The translations under genes were made by a program, and so were the position numbers. A stretch of 41,079 nucleotides of DNA, from contig NZ_JAUCGJ010000040.1 of NCBI RefSeq assembly GCF_030378065.1, forward strand, positions 1 through 41,079. Reading direction: 5' to 3'. The stretch is from Candidatus Venteria ishoeyi. Lineage in GTDB: Bacteria > Pseudomonadota > Gammaproteobacteria > Beggiatoales > Beggiatoaceae. Of the stretch, positions 24,181 to 32,651 are shown piece after piece (within the stretch, counting starts at the first letter, position 1; every line of letters starts with the position of its first letter). The notes beneath the pieces were generated by a model. It had not been told where the DNA came from. It ran no database searches and saw nothing but the letters and a program-made list of their open reading frames with translations.

Positions 24181-26676
24181 GCGGCGCACCCCGCGCAATG
24201 CCGTTGCTCTGAGTGGGTCATCGGGCCAGTCGTGCTTGGGGTAACGGCCTTTGAGTTCTTTTTTAACTTCGGTATAGGTATTGGCCCAGAAATTAGCCAG
24301 GTCTTCCGTGATTTGTACCGGGCGGCGTGCCGGGGACAGTAAATGCAGGCATAAGGGGACTTTGCCGTTGGCAATGCGCGGGTTTTCCCGCAAGCCAAAC
24401 AGTTCCTGGATACGTACAGCCAGCACGGGGGATGCGCCGGGGTTATATTCTAAGCGCAGCCGTGAGCCGCTGGGTACCTGATAATGACTGGGGGCCAGTT
24501 GTTCTACGGCCTGTTGTTGAGACCAGTCCAACAGGTTGCGCAAAATGCTGAGCATATCCAGTTTTTGCAAATGACTGAGCCGACTCATGCCATTTAGCCA
24601 GGGTGCCAGCCACTGTTCCAGATTTTCCAGCAGCGCCTGATCGCTGCAATCCAGCCAGTTTTGTTCTGGAAACCAGAGGCGCAAGCTCTGCACACGCGCC
24701 TGCCAGGCGCGGCTGTCCGGTGTCCACGGCAATACCTCCAGACCGTTCTGGCGCAGGCCGTCCAGCAATGCAGCCAGGCGCTGCGTTGTGGGGATGTCTG
24801 TCAGTATTCGAGTTTCCAGGCGTAAGGCGCCCAGTGCCAGCACTTCTTCCGCTACGATAGCACCTTCGTGCTTGTTCCAGCCAATGTCTTCACGTGTTTC
24901 CAATAAAGCCGGTAAATACTGCTCAAAACTGCTGCGTTGCAGGGGGGCAGCCAGATGAATCCAGGCTTCACCCTGTCCCGCATCCAGCGCCGCGGCAACC
25001 AGATAATCCGCACCTGCCGGGGCTGAAGTCAGTTGCGCACCACGCCCATTCGCCAGCAGATAACGTTCATTTTGTGCAGCACGACGAGCAGCAATACGAT
25101 CAGGATAAGCGCAGGCCAGTAAAATACCCGCAGCATCTTCCGGCGGTATTTGGCGCTTTTGTTTTAATTTCTGTCGCCAATGTTTGGCTAATTGCGCAAC
25201 CCGCGCACAACGCGCCGGGTCTGCGCCACATTGCAGTGCTGCCTTGCGCCCCTGCTTGCGAAACAAATTCAGCGCCTGCAAACGCGGGTGCATGTCGGCA
25301 TCACGTTCCTGGCGATGTATCAGGATGTCCCGTTCCGACAATAAGGCGGTCAGATCGCAAGCCAGTTCCCCCCAGCCCAGATTTTGTCCGGTTGCCAGCA
25401 TATGCGCCAAACGCGGATGTGTGCCCCATTGCAGCAAAGCTTTACCAGCGGCGCTTATCTGTTGCTGCTCATCCAGCGCCCCCAATTGTTGCAATAATTG
25501 CTGGGCTTGCGCCAAAGCGCCTGCCGGTGGTGGTGTCAGCCAGCGTAGATCAGTTGCTGCGCTGCCCCATTGCGCCAGTTCCAGCGCCAGCGGTGCCAGA
25601 TCGGCATGGCTGATTTCTGCTGGTGTATGGCTTGCCAGCGCGTTTTGTTGGCTTTCTGACCAGAGTCGATAACAATGCCCCGGTGCCAGTCGCCCGGCGC
25701 GCCCCCGGCGTTGTTCGGCAGCCGCGCGGGAGATGCGTTGCAGCGTCAGCCGGGTCAGGCCGCTGCGTGGATCAAATTGCGGGCTGCGCCGCCAGCCGCT
25801 GTCTACCACCACGGTAATCCCTTCAATGGTGAGGCTGGTTTCGGCAATGGGGGTTGCCAGTACAATTTTACGCTGCCCCGTTGGTGCCGGTTGAATTGCT
25901 GCTTGCTGGGCCTGATGAGACAAGTCGCCAAACAGCGGATGCAGGCTGACGTTTGCAGGTAAATCATTCAGCAACTGGGTTTGTACCTGGTGGATTTCTT
26001 TGGCACCGGGCAGAAAGGCCAGTATATCACCGGCTTGTTCCGACAAAATCTGTTGCAGCATCCGGCTCATGTGCGCTGCAATAGACTGCCGTTCATGATT
26101 GGGCGGGTGGTAACTGACGGATACCGGAAAGCTGCGCCCGGCACTGCTCAGCAATGGCGCGTTATCCAGCAGTTGGCTGACTGCGCCAGCGTCCAGGGTG
26201 GCTGACATCACCAGCAGTTTGAGATCCTCGCGCAACACTTGCTGCGCTTCCAGGCAAAAGGCCAAAGCGGTATCCGCGTGTAGATTACGCTCGTGATATT
26301 CATCGAAAATCACCAGCCCCACGCCTTGCAGTTCTGGATCTTGCTGCAAGCGGCGCGTGAGTATGCCTTCCGTGACAACTTCAATGCGCGTGTCAGCGGA
26401 AATCTTGTTTTCCAGGCGAATGCGATAGCCCACCGTTTTGCCGACTGGCTCGCCAAGCTGATTCGCCATATAATCTGCCACCGCGCGCGCAGCCAGCCGC
26501 CGTGGTTCCAGCAGCAGTATGCTTTGACCGCGCAGCCAGTTTTCTTGCAGCAGCGCCAATGGAATCCGCGTGGTTTTACCCGCGCCCGGCGGGGCCTGTA
26601 ACACAACGGCGCTTTCATGCGCCAGATTGTGTTTTAAATCAGGCAGTATGGTTTCTATGGGTAAGGTGGAGGACAT
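24169..26676 (-). CDS. hrpB: ATP-dependent helicase HrpB
   Basis: 835 residues, the normal length. DEAH/RHA-type superfamily 2 helicase: motif I APPGAGKTTRIPLALL, motif II DEYHERNLHAD (DEYH rather than the usual DEFH), motif III SATLDAGA, motif VI QRRGRAGRLAPGHCYRL. The conserved HrpB C-terminal domain follows (RLRLEYNPGASPVLAVRIQE, then LFG, then GRYPKHDWPDDP). The cellular role is poorly known. The sequence is more GC-rich than its neighbours. The preceding 70 bp separate it from the TumE-type cassette. Confidence 0.95.
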   Translation of the reverse strand: MSSTLPIETILPDLKHNLAHESAVVLQAPPGAGKTTRIPLALLQENWLRGQSILLLEPRRLAARAVADYMANQLGEPVGKTVGYRIRLENKISADTRIEVVTEGILTRRLQQDPELQGVGLVIFDEYHERNLHADTALAFCLEAQQVLREDLKLLVMSATLDAGAVSQLLDNAPLLSSAGRSFPVSVSYHPPNHERQSIAAHMSRMLQQILSEQAGDILAFLPGAKEIHQVQTQLLNDLPANVSLHPLFGDLSHQAQQAAIQPAPTGQRKIVLATPIAETSLTIEGITVVVDSGWRRSPQFDPRSGLTRLTLQRISRAAAEQRRGRAGRLAPGHCYRLWSESQQNALASHTPAEISHADLAPLALELAQWGSAATDLRWLTPPPAGALAQAQQLLQQLGALDEQQQISAAGKALLQWGTHPRLAHMLATGQNLGWGELACDLTALLSERDILIHRQERDADMHPRLQALNLFRKQGRKAALQCGADPARCARVAQLAKHWRQKLKQKRQIPPEDAAGILLACAYPDRIAARRAAQNERYLLANGRGAQLTSAPAGADYLVAAALDAGQGEAWIHLAAPLQRSSFEQYLPALLETREDIGWNKHEGAIVAEEVLALGALRLETRILTDIPTTQRLAALLDGLRQNGLEVLPWTPDSRAWQARVQSLRLWFPEQNWLDCSDQALLENLEQWLAPWLNGMSRLSHLQKLDMLSILRNLLDWSQQQAVEQLAPSHYQVPSGSRLRLEYNPGASPVLAVRIQELFGLRENPRIANGKVPLCLHLLSPARRPVQITEDLANFWANTYTEVKKELKGRYPKHDWPDDPLRATALRGVRRKKT

Positions 26677-26746
26677 GAGACTTAATTCCGTACAGATTAC
26701 ATCTACTGCCAGCCTTTAACTGTAAAGTCAGTTCTCATGAGGTATT

Positions 26747-27133
26747 TCATACGCTTTTCTCCAACAGCCCGAATATTTCTTCAACAACACCTGCCAAGTC
26801 CGGCACTTTGGCAGGCTCAATGCCACTTTGTGTGTGCTTGTGATGCGCAAATTCTAAAGCCGGTTTGTGTGCGGCATTATCGTAGCGAAAAATCAACGTA
26901 TGGTCACGGGTTTGATAATGAAACGAGTACGCCAACTTCTCGATTTCATTCTCGGTATCCAGATATTCGGTGAAAAATAACCGGGACTCGTCCACGAAAG
27001 TCAAATTGCCTTTGATAAGCCCCAGGGTATCGGTGCGGATATCGGTTGTCAGTTCGTAATCCAGAATCAGGCCGGTAGCGGCGAAACCGTTTATCGCCAT
27101 GCTCAAATCAGCGGCGTAGTCACTTAACCACAT
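26747..27133 (-). CDS. TumE-like toxin (DUF6516 family)
   Basis: 128 residues. The C-terminal half has the family pattern KLAYSFHYQ...LIFRYDNAAHKP...FAHHKH, with paired aromatic, Arg-Tyr-Asp-Asn and the His-His-x-His end. Proteins of this type are annotated as toxin components of TumE-type toxin-antitoxin systems. The start overlaps the end of the upstream 97-residue gene by 14 bp, a translationally coupled arrangement typical of such modules. The order is companion first, toxin second. Function here is inferred from family and neighbourhood only. Confidence 0.7.
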   Translation of the reverse strand: MWLSDYAADLSMAINGFAATGLILDYELTTDIRTDTLGLIKGNLTFVDESRLFFTEYLDTENEIEKLAYSFHYQTRDHTLIFRYDNAAHKPALEFAHHKHTQSGIEPAKVPDLAGVVEEIFGLLEKSV

Positions 27134-27413
27134 ATTTCACCGCTTGCAACTCTGCCAAGTCCGCCTGGATACGTTCCCGCAGCTTAAACTCACCCAACCA
27201 GGTGATGTAATCGGCATCGCCGCCCGCCAAGTCTTCAGCGCTGCCATTGTGCAGAAAGTCAGCGGAAGTACGTTGGTATTTAGTTTCAAAAGCACGTAAG
27301 GCTTTATCCGTCTTGCGCAAGCCCAGCATCAAGCGCTGAACTTTTGCAGCGACAGCTTGTTGAATCAGTTTTTCGCTATGGTGTTTATCAGTGGTGATTT
27401 CAAGTTTAAGCAT
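27120..27413 (-). CDS. Companion of the TumE-like toxin, probable antitoxin
   Basis: 97 residues, mostly helical and charged (MLKLEITTDKHHSEKLIQQA, FETKYQRTSADFLHNGSAEDL, GGDADYITWLGEFKLRERIQ). I recognise no DNA-binding motif. It overlaps the toxin gene by 14 bp and would be the antitoxin or a chaperone for it. Its ATG lies within the last codons of the split Phd-like gene, so three genes were once chained by overlaps. The MITE now 38 bp upstream separates it from the original promoter. Confidence 0.6.
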   Translation of the reverse strand: MLKLEITTDKHHSEKLIQQAVAAKVQRLMLGLRKTDKALRAFETKYQRTSADFLHNGSAEDLAGGDADYITWLGEFKLRERIQADLAELQAVKYVVK

Positions 27414-27737
27414 TCTGGAATTCCTTATCTTTCAGGTGCATTACTGCCTCAGGAGTGAGGATGAAATAAGTGCAGGAACTGGGCACAGGATTTTTATTCA
27501 TTTTCAAGGCGTGAAAACAGGCGCATAGCAAGCTATGTAACTGTTTTCACAACGCAGAAAATGGAGAAAAAGACCAGCCAAGTTTCTGAAGTTATAAAAT
27601 TCTCACTCCTCAGGACGATCATTACGCACCACGGCAATTTTGTCATGTCGGTGGTTTTTCAGGCTGTTCAGGAATTTGCTCAAATGTTTTGCCAGTTCTC
27701 CAGCGGGTATGAGCTCGTCTTTGCTGTAAGTAATCAT
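27406..27737 (-). pseudogene. Phd/YefM-like antitoxin gene split by a MITE
   Basis: ATG 27737 opens MITYSKDELIPAGELAKHLS followed by KFLNSLKNHRHDKIAVVRND and RP, the N-terminal fold of Phd/YefM antitoxins (S-x-x-E...A...F...L...KIAVVRN). At residue 43 the frame enters the 160-bp MITE and stops within its end (TGA 27603-27605). Beyond the MITE the original frame resumes as EAVMHLKDKEFQNA and stops at 27406-27408, overlapping the next gene's start. Removing the MITE and one copy of TCA restores one open frame of 56 codons plus stop. A GGAG stands 6 bp before the ATG. Confidence 0.75.
27451..27610 (+). mobile_element. 160-bp MITE family, copy B, inserted in the antitoxin gene
   Basis: Nearly the same sequence as copy A. 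Flanked by direct TCA triplets (27449-27451 and 27610-27612) when the element is taken as GGAGTGAG...CTCACTCC. This copy gives an exact before/after picture because the host reading frame is known. A 3-bp TNA target duplication is a feature reported for some IS5-family groups, so the mobilising transposase may belong there. Confidence 0.92.
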
Positions 27738-27782
27738 GGTGACTCCAGTTTCTCTCATGTATCCCATTGTTCATTGTCACGC

Positions 27783-28739
27783 TCATTGTACATCCCTATC
27801 CGCTTGCAGTTGTACCAATAAATCCTGCATATCATCAGGCAGCGGCGCTTGCCATTGCTGCATTTCCCCGGTTTTGGGATGTTTCAGTCCTAATTTTGCA
27901 GCGTGTAACGCTTGGCGCTTAAAATTTTTCAGATTATCCTGTAAAGCCTGTGGGCAATCGGGCAATACCTGATAACGCCCACCATACACCGGATCACCAA
28001 CCAGAGGATGTCCCAGGTGGGTCATATGCACCCGAATCTGGTGGGTACGCCCGGTCTCCAACTTGACTTGTAATAAACTGTGAAAACGAAAATGCTCAGC
28101 CACGCGGTAATGCGTAATAGCGTTTCTGCCACCGTTAACCACTGCCATTTTCACCCGCTGACGCGGATGGCGACCAATCGGTGCGTCCACCGTGCCCCCG
28201 GCAATTAAGACACCGCGCACCAGCGCCAGATATTCCCGCAAAAATGCACGTTGCTGTAATTGTTGCACCAGCACGGTATGCGCGGAAAGTTGGCGCGCCA
28301 CCACCAATAAGCCCGTGGTTTCTTTATCGATGCGATGAATAATACCGGCGCGGGGGAGATGCTCCAGCTCCGGCGCGTAATGTAACAAGGCATTGACCAG
28401 GGTATGATCCGGCTGTCCGGCACCGGGATGTACTACCAGCCCTGCTGGTTTATTGACAATAATCAGATATTCATCTTCATAAACAATATTTAAGGGAATA
28501 TTTTGTCCAACCCAGGGCACCTCAACAATGGTTTCTGCCCTGAGTTCAATTTCCTCTGCACCCAATAACTTAGCCTTAGGTTTTGCCGTATGCCCATTGA
28601 TTTTTAACAGGCCCTCGCGTATCCATTGTTGCCAACGGGCGCGGGAATATTCTGGATAAAGTTGGGCAAGCGCCCGATCCAGTCGTTGACCGCGCATTTC
28701 CAGAGGAATTTTCGTGTTAATATGTATATTTTCTGACAT
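27783..28739 (-). CDS. rluD: 23S rRNA pseudouridine synthase RluD
   Basis: 318 residues. N-terminal S4 RNA-binding domain (LDRALAQLYPEYSRARWQQW) followed by the RluA-type catalytic domain with HRIDKETTGLLVVAR, whose Asp is the catalytic residue. RluD modifies helix 69 of 23S rRNA. ATG 28739 was chosen over the in-frame ATG at 28796, which would overlap the divergent bamD gene. The divergent rluD/bamD arrangement is conserved in gammaproteobacteria and supports the RluD identity over RluA/RluC. Confidence 0.94.
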   Translation of the reverse strand: MSENIHINTKIPLEMRGQRLDRALAQLYPEYSRARWQQWIREGLLKINGHTAKPKAKLLGAEEIELRAETIVEVPWVGQNIPLNIVYEDEYLIIVNKPAGLVVHPGAGQPDHTLVNALLHYAPELEHLPRAGIIHRIDKETTGLLVVARQLSAHTVLVQQLQQRAFLREYLALVRGVLIAGGTVDAPIGRHPRQRVKMAVVNGGRNAITHYRVAEHFRFHSLLQVKLETGRTHQIRVHMTHLGHPLVGDPVYGGRYQVLPDCPQALQDNLKNFKRQALHAAKLGLKHPKTGEMQQWQAPLPDDMQDLLVQLQADRDVQ

Positions 28740-28766
28740 GTTCTTTTTCTGGCTGGAAGATTGTTT

Positions 28767-29606
28767 ATGCAAATTGTGATGCAAACCCCAAAGCAAAGCT
28801 TTGGAAAATTAATGCGTTTGGCTGTCATGGGCGCACTGATGTCTATGCTGTTTGCCTGCGCCTCGGTGGATTCCATCAAAGATGAAACCCGTGGCTGGTC
28901 GGTGCAACAACTCAAACAGGCGGCGCAAACGGCACTGGCTGGGGGCGATTATGAACACGCCATCCGTTATTATGAGATTCTGGAATCGCGTTACCCCCTG
29001 GGTAAATTTGCCCAGCAGGCGCAACTGGATATGATTTATGCCTATTATAAATCAGAAGAGCCAGAATCTGCTGTGATTGCCGCTGAGCGTTTTATTAAAC
29101 TCTATCCCCGTCATCCACACGTTGATTACGCTTATTATATTAAAGGGCTGGCTGATTTTAACCAGAATTTTGATTTATTACAGCGTTATTTACCAATTGA
29201 CAACAGTGAACGCGATCAAGCCGCCAGCCTGCGCTCGTTTCGTTCTCTTTCCGAATTGCTGCGCAAATATCCAGACAGCGAATATGCCGATGACACCCGC
29301 CAGCGTTTAGTTTACCTGCGTAATAATCTGGCTGCTTATGAATTACATGTTGCCGACTATTATATGCGTCGCCAGGCTTATCTGGCAGCGGCTCAGCGCG
29401 CGCAATACGTGGTGCAGCATTATGACCGCACGATTGTGGTGCCGGATGCCTTAGTCATCATGGTGAGCGCGTATAAAGAAATGGCTTATCTGGATTTAGC
29501 GAAAACCGCATTACAAGTGTTACGCCATAATTATCCAAACCATGTGCAACTGAATCAATTAGCTGAAGGTTTAGATGAGCCGATAAGTAAAACACCTCCC
29601 GCATAA
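28767..29606 (+). CDS. bamD: Outer membrane assembly lipoprotein BamD
   Basis: 279 residues. A lipoprotein signal ends in LFAC with Cys at residue 31; TPR repeats follow (AQTALAGGDYEHAIRYYEIL, ESRYPLGKFAQQAQLDMIYA and later units). BamD is the essential partner of BamA for outer-membrane protein insertion. Three nearby in-frame ATGs (28767, 28779, 28812) make the exact start uncertain; 28812 would still leave a short lipoprotein signal. Divergent from rluD and followed 16 bp later by a protease gene, probably in the same transcript. Confidence 0.94.
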   Translation: MQIVMQTPKQSFGKLMRLAVMGALMSMLFACASVDSIKDETRGWSVQQLKQAAQTALAGGDYEHAIRYYEILESRYPLGKFAQQAQLDMIYAYYKSEEPESAVIAAERFIKLYPRHPHVDYAYYIKGLADFNQNFDLLQRYLPIDNSERDQAASLRSFRSLSELLRKYPDSEYADDTRQRLVYLRNNLAAYELHVADYYMRRQAYLAAAQRAQYVVQHYDRTIVVPDALVIMVSAYKEMAYLDLAKTALQVLRHNYPNHVQLNQLAEGLDEPISKTPPA

Positions 29607-29622
29607 ATATGAGGATTGCCTT

Positions 29623-30276
29623 ATGTTTTCAATAAAAAAAACAATCATATTGTTTTTAGGCTGTTTGTTTTCTGTACAGGTTCAGGCATTACCTGATATC
29701 GCGATCTATGGCCTGATGGATAATCAAATTGTTGCCAGCGTGAATGGGGAATCTGTCACGCTCAGCGCTGGTGACAGCCATCAGGGTGTTAAGCTGATTC
29801 GCTCAGACAGTCTGGAAGCAACGCTGGAAATTGAAGGCAGGCATTATCGTTACACGCTGGATGAAGGCATACAAGCCGGTTTTTCTGCTAAAGCCCCGGA
29901 AAATAAAGCTGATCGCTTTCGGCTTTTTGCCGATAATCAAGGCATGTTTCATACAACAGGGCAGATTAATGGCAAAAGTCTGCCTGTTTTAATTGATACG
30001 GGGGCAACCTCAGTCTCCTTAAGTGAACGCATGGCAAAATCTATTGGCCTGGATTATTCACAGGGTCAAAAATTACAAGTCAGCACAGCAGGCGGTGTTG
30101 AAGAAGCTTATTTAATCACCTTAAATTCAGTAAAAATCGGTAATATTCAGCAAAATTATGTCGAAGCCGTGGTGATTAAAGGTAATTATCCCACTGAAGT
30201 TCTGTTGGGCATGAGTTTCCTCAGAAATTTGGAAATTCACCGTGGCGGTCATTACATGGACTTACAAAAAAAATAA
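29623..30276 (+). CDS. Secreted retropepsin-like aspartic protease
   Basis: 217 residues with a signal peptide (KKTIILFLGCLFSVQVQA). The C-terminal half is a single-lobe aspartic protease domain: catalytic LIDTGATSVSLS, a flap-like GGVEEAYLITL segment and LLGMSFLRNLEIH near the end. This matches the bacterial clan AA family of periplasmic retropepsins, which must dimerise to form an active site. The N-terminal region (about 25-105) is a small beta-rich domain. GAGG lies 8-9 bp before ATG. It follows bamD by 16 bp. Confidence 0.88.
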   Translation: MFSIKKTIILFLGCLFSVQVQALPDIAIYGLMDNQIVASVNGESVTLSAGDSHQGVKLIRSDSLEATLEIEGRHYRYTLDEGIQAGFSAKAPENKADRFRLFADNQGMFHTTGQINGKSLPVLIDTGATSVSLSERMAKSIGLDYSQGQKLQVSTAGGVEEAYLITLNSVKIGNIQQNYVEAVVIKGNYPTEVLLGMSFLRNLEIHRGGHYMDLQKK

Positions 30277-30358
30277 AAAAAATAAAAAAAATTTTTGTCG
30301 CATTGAATATTTTTTACCTATCCGCAAGTAACTGCGCCAGCGGCTAAAGCAATCGCAA

Positions 30359-30376
30359 CCGTGCCAGAGGGCACGG
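30359..30376. other. Perfect 7-bp hairpin after the protease gene
   Basis: CCGTGCC and GGCACGG pair over an AGAG loop, 83 bp after the protease stop codon. It lacks a T-tract, so a terminator role is uncertain. Confidence 0.4.
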
Positions 30377-30395
30377 AAAGCAAGTAAATAAGTAG

Positions 30396-30494
30396 CTGTC
30401 CAAGAATAGCAAAATAGCTGATTTTTGAAAATTTAATTTTTATTTTTCAATTAGTTAAAATTTTAGTTTTCTGAAAAATCAAGTTCTTGGACAG
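30396..30494. mobile_element. 99-bp MITE-like inverted repeat overlapping the zinc-ribbon gene end
   Basis: CTGTCCAAGAA (30396-30406) and TTCTTGGACAG (30484-30494) are perfect 11-bp inverted ends. A second inner pair, TGATTTTT and AAAAATCA, lies just inside. The centre is AT-rich. The right arm encodes the last residues of the zinc-ribbon protein. No target duplication was established. Confidence 0.7.
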
Positions 30495-30873
30495 TTCCAT
30501 TCAGCTTATCAAATAACATTTCCTGCAAAGCCAAAGCCAGTGGTAATTTTTTGATATCCAGCACTTGTTTTGTCATAGACAATGCTTCCGTATAACCTTG
30601 TTGTTTGAACGCTGATACCGCCTGACGCAGTTGTTTGTCTAACAGAAAATTTTGTAGTGCAACGAGCATCGGATCACGTTTTAATAACAGGCTGTGTTGG
30701 AGCAATCTTAAGGCACTGGCGGTTTCTCCTTGAGCTACCAATAACAAAGCCTGGTCGCGCAGTGCCAGCGCTTTTGCCGCGCTGGACAAGACCTGGCTGA
30801 GGTCACTGCCACAGCGCGGGCAAACCGGGTCGCTTTTGAGACGCGCCCGACAAATGGGACAGCGTTCCATCAA
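30463..30873 (-). CDS. Zinc-ribbon protein of the Hsp70 operon
   Basis: 136 residues. Cys at 5, 8, 18 and 21 (CPIC...CPRC) form a zinc ribbon at the N-terminus. The rest is helical with repeat-like segments (LLVAQGETASALRLLQHSLL, AFKQQGYTEALSMTKQVLD) of TPR style. It overlaps the Hsp70 stop by 4 bp and is last in the operon. The C-terminal VQELDFSEN and stop codon are supplied by the MITE at 30396-30494, so the original C-terminus may have been longer. It could be a client- or ribosome-binding adaptor; this is inference. Confidence 0.7.
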   Translation of the reverse strand: MMERCPICRARLKSDPVCPRCGSDLSQVLSSAAKALALRDQALLLVAQGETASALRLLQHSLLLKRDPMLVALQNFLLDKQLRQAVSAFKQQGYTEALSMTKQVLDIKKLPLALALQEMLFDKLNGTVQELDFSEN

Positions 30874-32651
30874 CTTTCCAGATAATAGAGTATATCGGCA
30901 AGCTCTGCTTCAGGTTCTTGCAATCCGGCAATATCATTGTCGGCAATTGCTTGCTTAAGTATACCCATGAGCCGCTGCATATCTTCACGGTCATCATTGG
31001 AAGCCTGATCCAGCATCCGCTGGGTTTTTTCCACCAAGGCTTCCGCCTGGATAACTGCTTGATGTTGACGGGTGATTTCGGAAGCTTCAGTTTGACTATG
31101 TGCTTCGATAAAACCATCATCTGCCGTCTGCTCTTTAGTATCAAAAATATGTTCAATACGTTGACGGGCTGTTTCCAGTTCTGCGCCTGCAAACCGGGCA
31201 ATCGCGTTTTCGATAACGATGGATTTTTCCAGGCCGGTACACTTTTCCCAGGCTTTAACATTTAATACGCCGTCTAAATCCAAATCCAGTTTAACCATGA
31301 TTTCGTTGCCTTCCGGTACATCGCTCAGACCTTCAATATTAAACATGCCAATTTCGATATTATCCAGCGCATCTGTCGCTTCACCCTGATAAACATCAAC
31401 CTCCACGACTTTCTGACCATCATACAGCGTATAAAAAACTTCTGATTTACTGACGGGTAAGGGGGTATTTTTATGAATAATCGGGATATATTTATGCTCA
31501 TACATCATACCGCCAAGATTGCCAAGCGCACTGGTACCATAGGTATAAGGCGTAATATCTACCAGCACGGCGGAAACATCACTGCCCGCAATCATCGCGC
31601 CCTGGATAGCAGCACCGGCAGCAACGCATAAGTCGGGATCAATTTCAGCATGGGGCTGAAGTTTGAATTTTTCCTGCAAGCGTTCACCGATTAAAGGGGT
31701 GCGGGTACTGCCGCCTACCAGCAAGATTTCGTCTATATCCGAGACTGTTAGTTTAGCCCCCGTCAAAGCCGTATGCACTGCTTCCAGCGTTTCTTCAACA
31801 TAGTCGTCAATCATGACTTCGTAGTCATTGCGGGAGAGTTCCAGTGATAAATGTACGGGTGCGCCATCATGTTCTTCCAGGTATTCCTCTTGGATGGCAG
31901 CAAAGGGGTTGTCGGACAAATTACATTTAGCCAGTTCTGCTGCGCGGCCTATACGGGCGATGGCTTTACGTGATTGGCTGACATCCAGACCGGGGTATTT
32001 TTCATCCAGGTGTTGTAAAATGTGTTCGATAATTTTGGCATCAAAATCATCACCACCAAGCTGGTTATTACCATGACTGGCGAGGACTTCAACCACATCA
32101 TCCTCAACCCCCACCACGGAAACATCAAAAGTACCACCGCCCAAATCGTACACCAATATTTTTTTATGGGCTTTATGTGCTGTCTCATAAGACAATGCCG
32201 CAGCAGTGGGTTCGTTGATGATACGCATCACCTCTAAACCCGCAATTTCGCCTGCTTCACGCGTGGCCTGGCGCTGAGTGTCAGAAAAATAGGCTGGAAC
32301 AGTAATCACCGCTTTGCTGACACTTTGTTTGAGGTAAGCTTCGGCAATGGCTTTCAGGCGTTTAAGAATAATCGCCGAGATTTCCTGCGGGCTGTAGTCC
32401 TGTCCCGCCATATTGATTTTGCTATCTTCCCCCATTTTGCGTTTAATGGATTTAATACTACGCTCAGGGTACAGTATGTATTGATTTTTAGCGGATTCAC
32501 CGACCAGTAATTCGTTGTTATCACTGATGCCGACAAAGGAAGGCAACATTTTATCACCCTGGTCTTCAATAATCGTGACCTTGCCGTTTTCCACCACAGC
32601 CACTTCAGAATTGGTTGTACCTAAATCAATACCAATAATTATTTCACTCAT
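30870..32651 (-). CDS. Hsp70 family chaperone (DnaK/HscC-like)
   Basis: 593 residues, shorter than DnaK (about 638). The nucleotide-binding domain is complete: GIDLGTTNSEVAVVENG, VPAYFSDTQRQATREAGEIA, NEPTAAALSY, VYDLGGGTFDVSVV and ILLVGGSTRTPLIGERLQ. The interdomain linker is VDITPYTYGTSAL instead of the canonical LLLDVTPLSLGIET, so interdomain coupling may differ. The substrate domain (NTPLPVSKSEVFYTLYDG) and a helical lid follow. It overlaps both neighbours by 4 bp. The dedicated GrpE- and J-like genes beside it argue for a specialised chaperone rather than the housekeeping DnaK. Confidence 0.92.
   Translation of the reverse strand: MSEIIIGIDLGTTNSEVAVVENGKVTIIEDQGDKMLPSFVGISDNNELLVGESAKNQYILYPERSIKSIKRKMGEDSKINMAGQDYSPQEISAIILKRLKAIAEAYLKQSVSKAVITVPAYFSDTQRQATREAGEIAGLEVMRIINEPTAAALSYETAHKAHKKILVYDLGGGTFDVSVVGVEDDVVEVLASHGNNQLGGDDFDAKIIEHILQHLDEKYPGLDVSQSRKAIARIGRAAELAKCNLSDNPFAAIQEEYLEEHDGAPVHLSLELSRNDYEVMIDDYVEETLEAVHTALTGAKLTVSDIDEILLVGGSTRTPLIGERLQEKFKLQPHAEIDPDLCVAAGAAIQGAMIAGSDVSAVLVDITPYTYGTSALGNLGGMMYEHKYIPIIHKNTPLPVSKSEVFYTLYDGQKVVEVDVYQGEATDALDNIEIGMFNIEGLSDVPEGNEIMVKLDLDLDGVLNVKAWEKCTGLEKSIVIENAIARFAGAELETARQRIEHIFDTKEQTADDGFIEAHSQTEASEITRQHQAVIQAEALVEKTQRMLDQASNDDREDMQRLMGILKQAIADNDIAGLQEPEAELADILYYLES

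Noticed and set aside
24894-25613. 239-codon frame antisense to hrpB
   Set aside because: A Pro/His/Ala-rich shadow of the GC-rich hrpB gene; the hrpB motifs on the other strand are complete.
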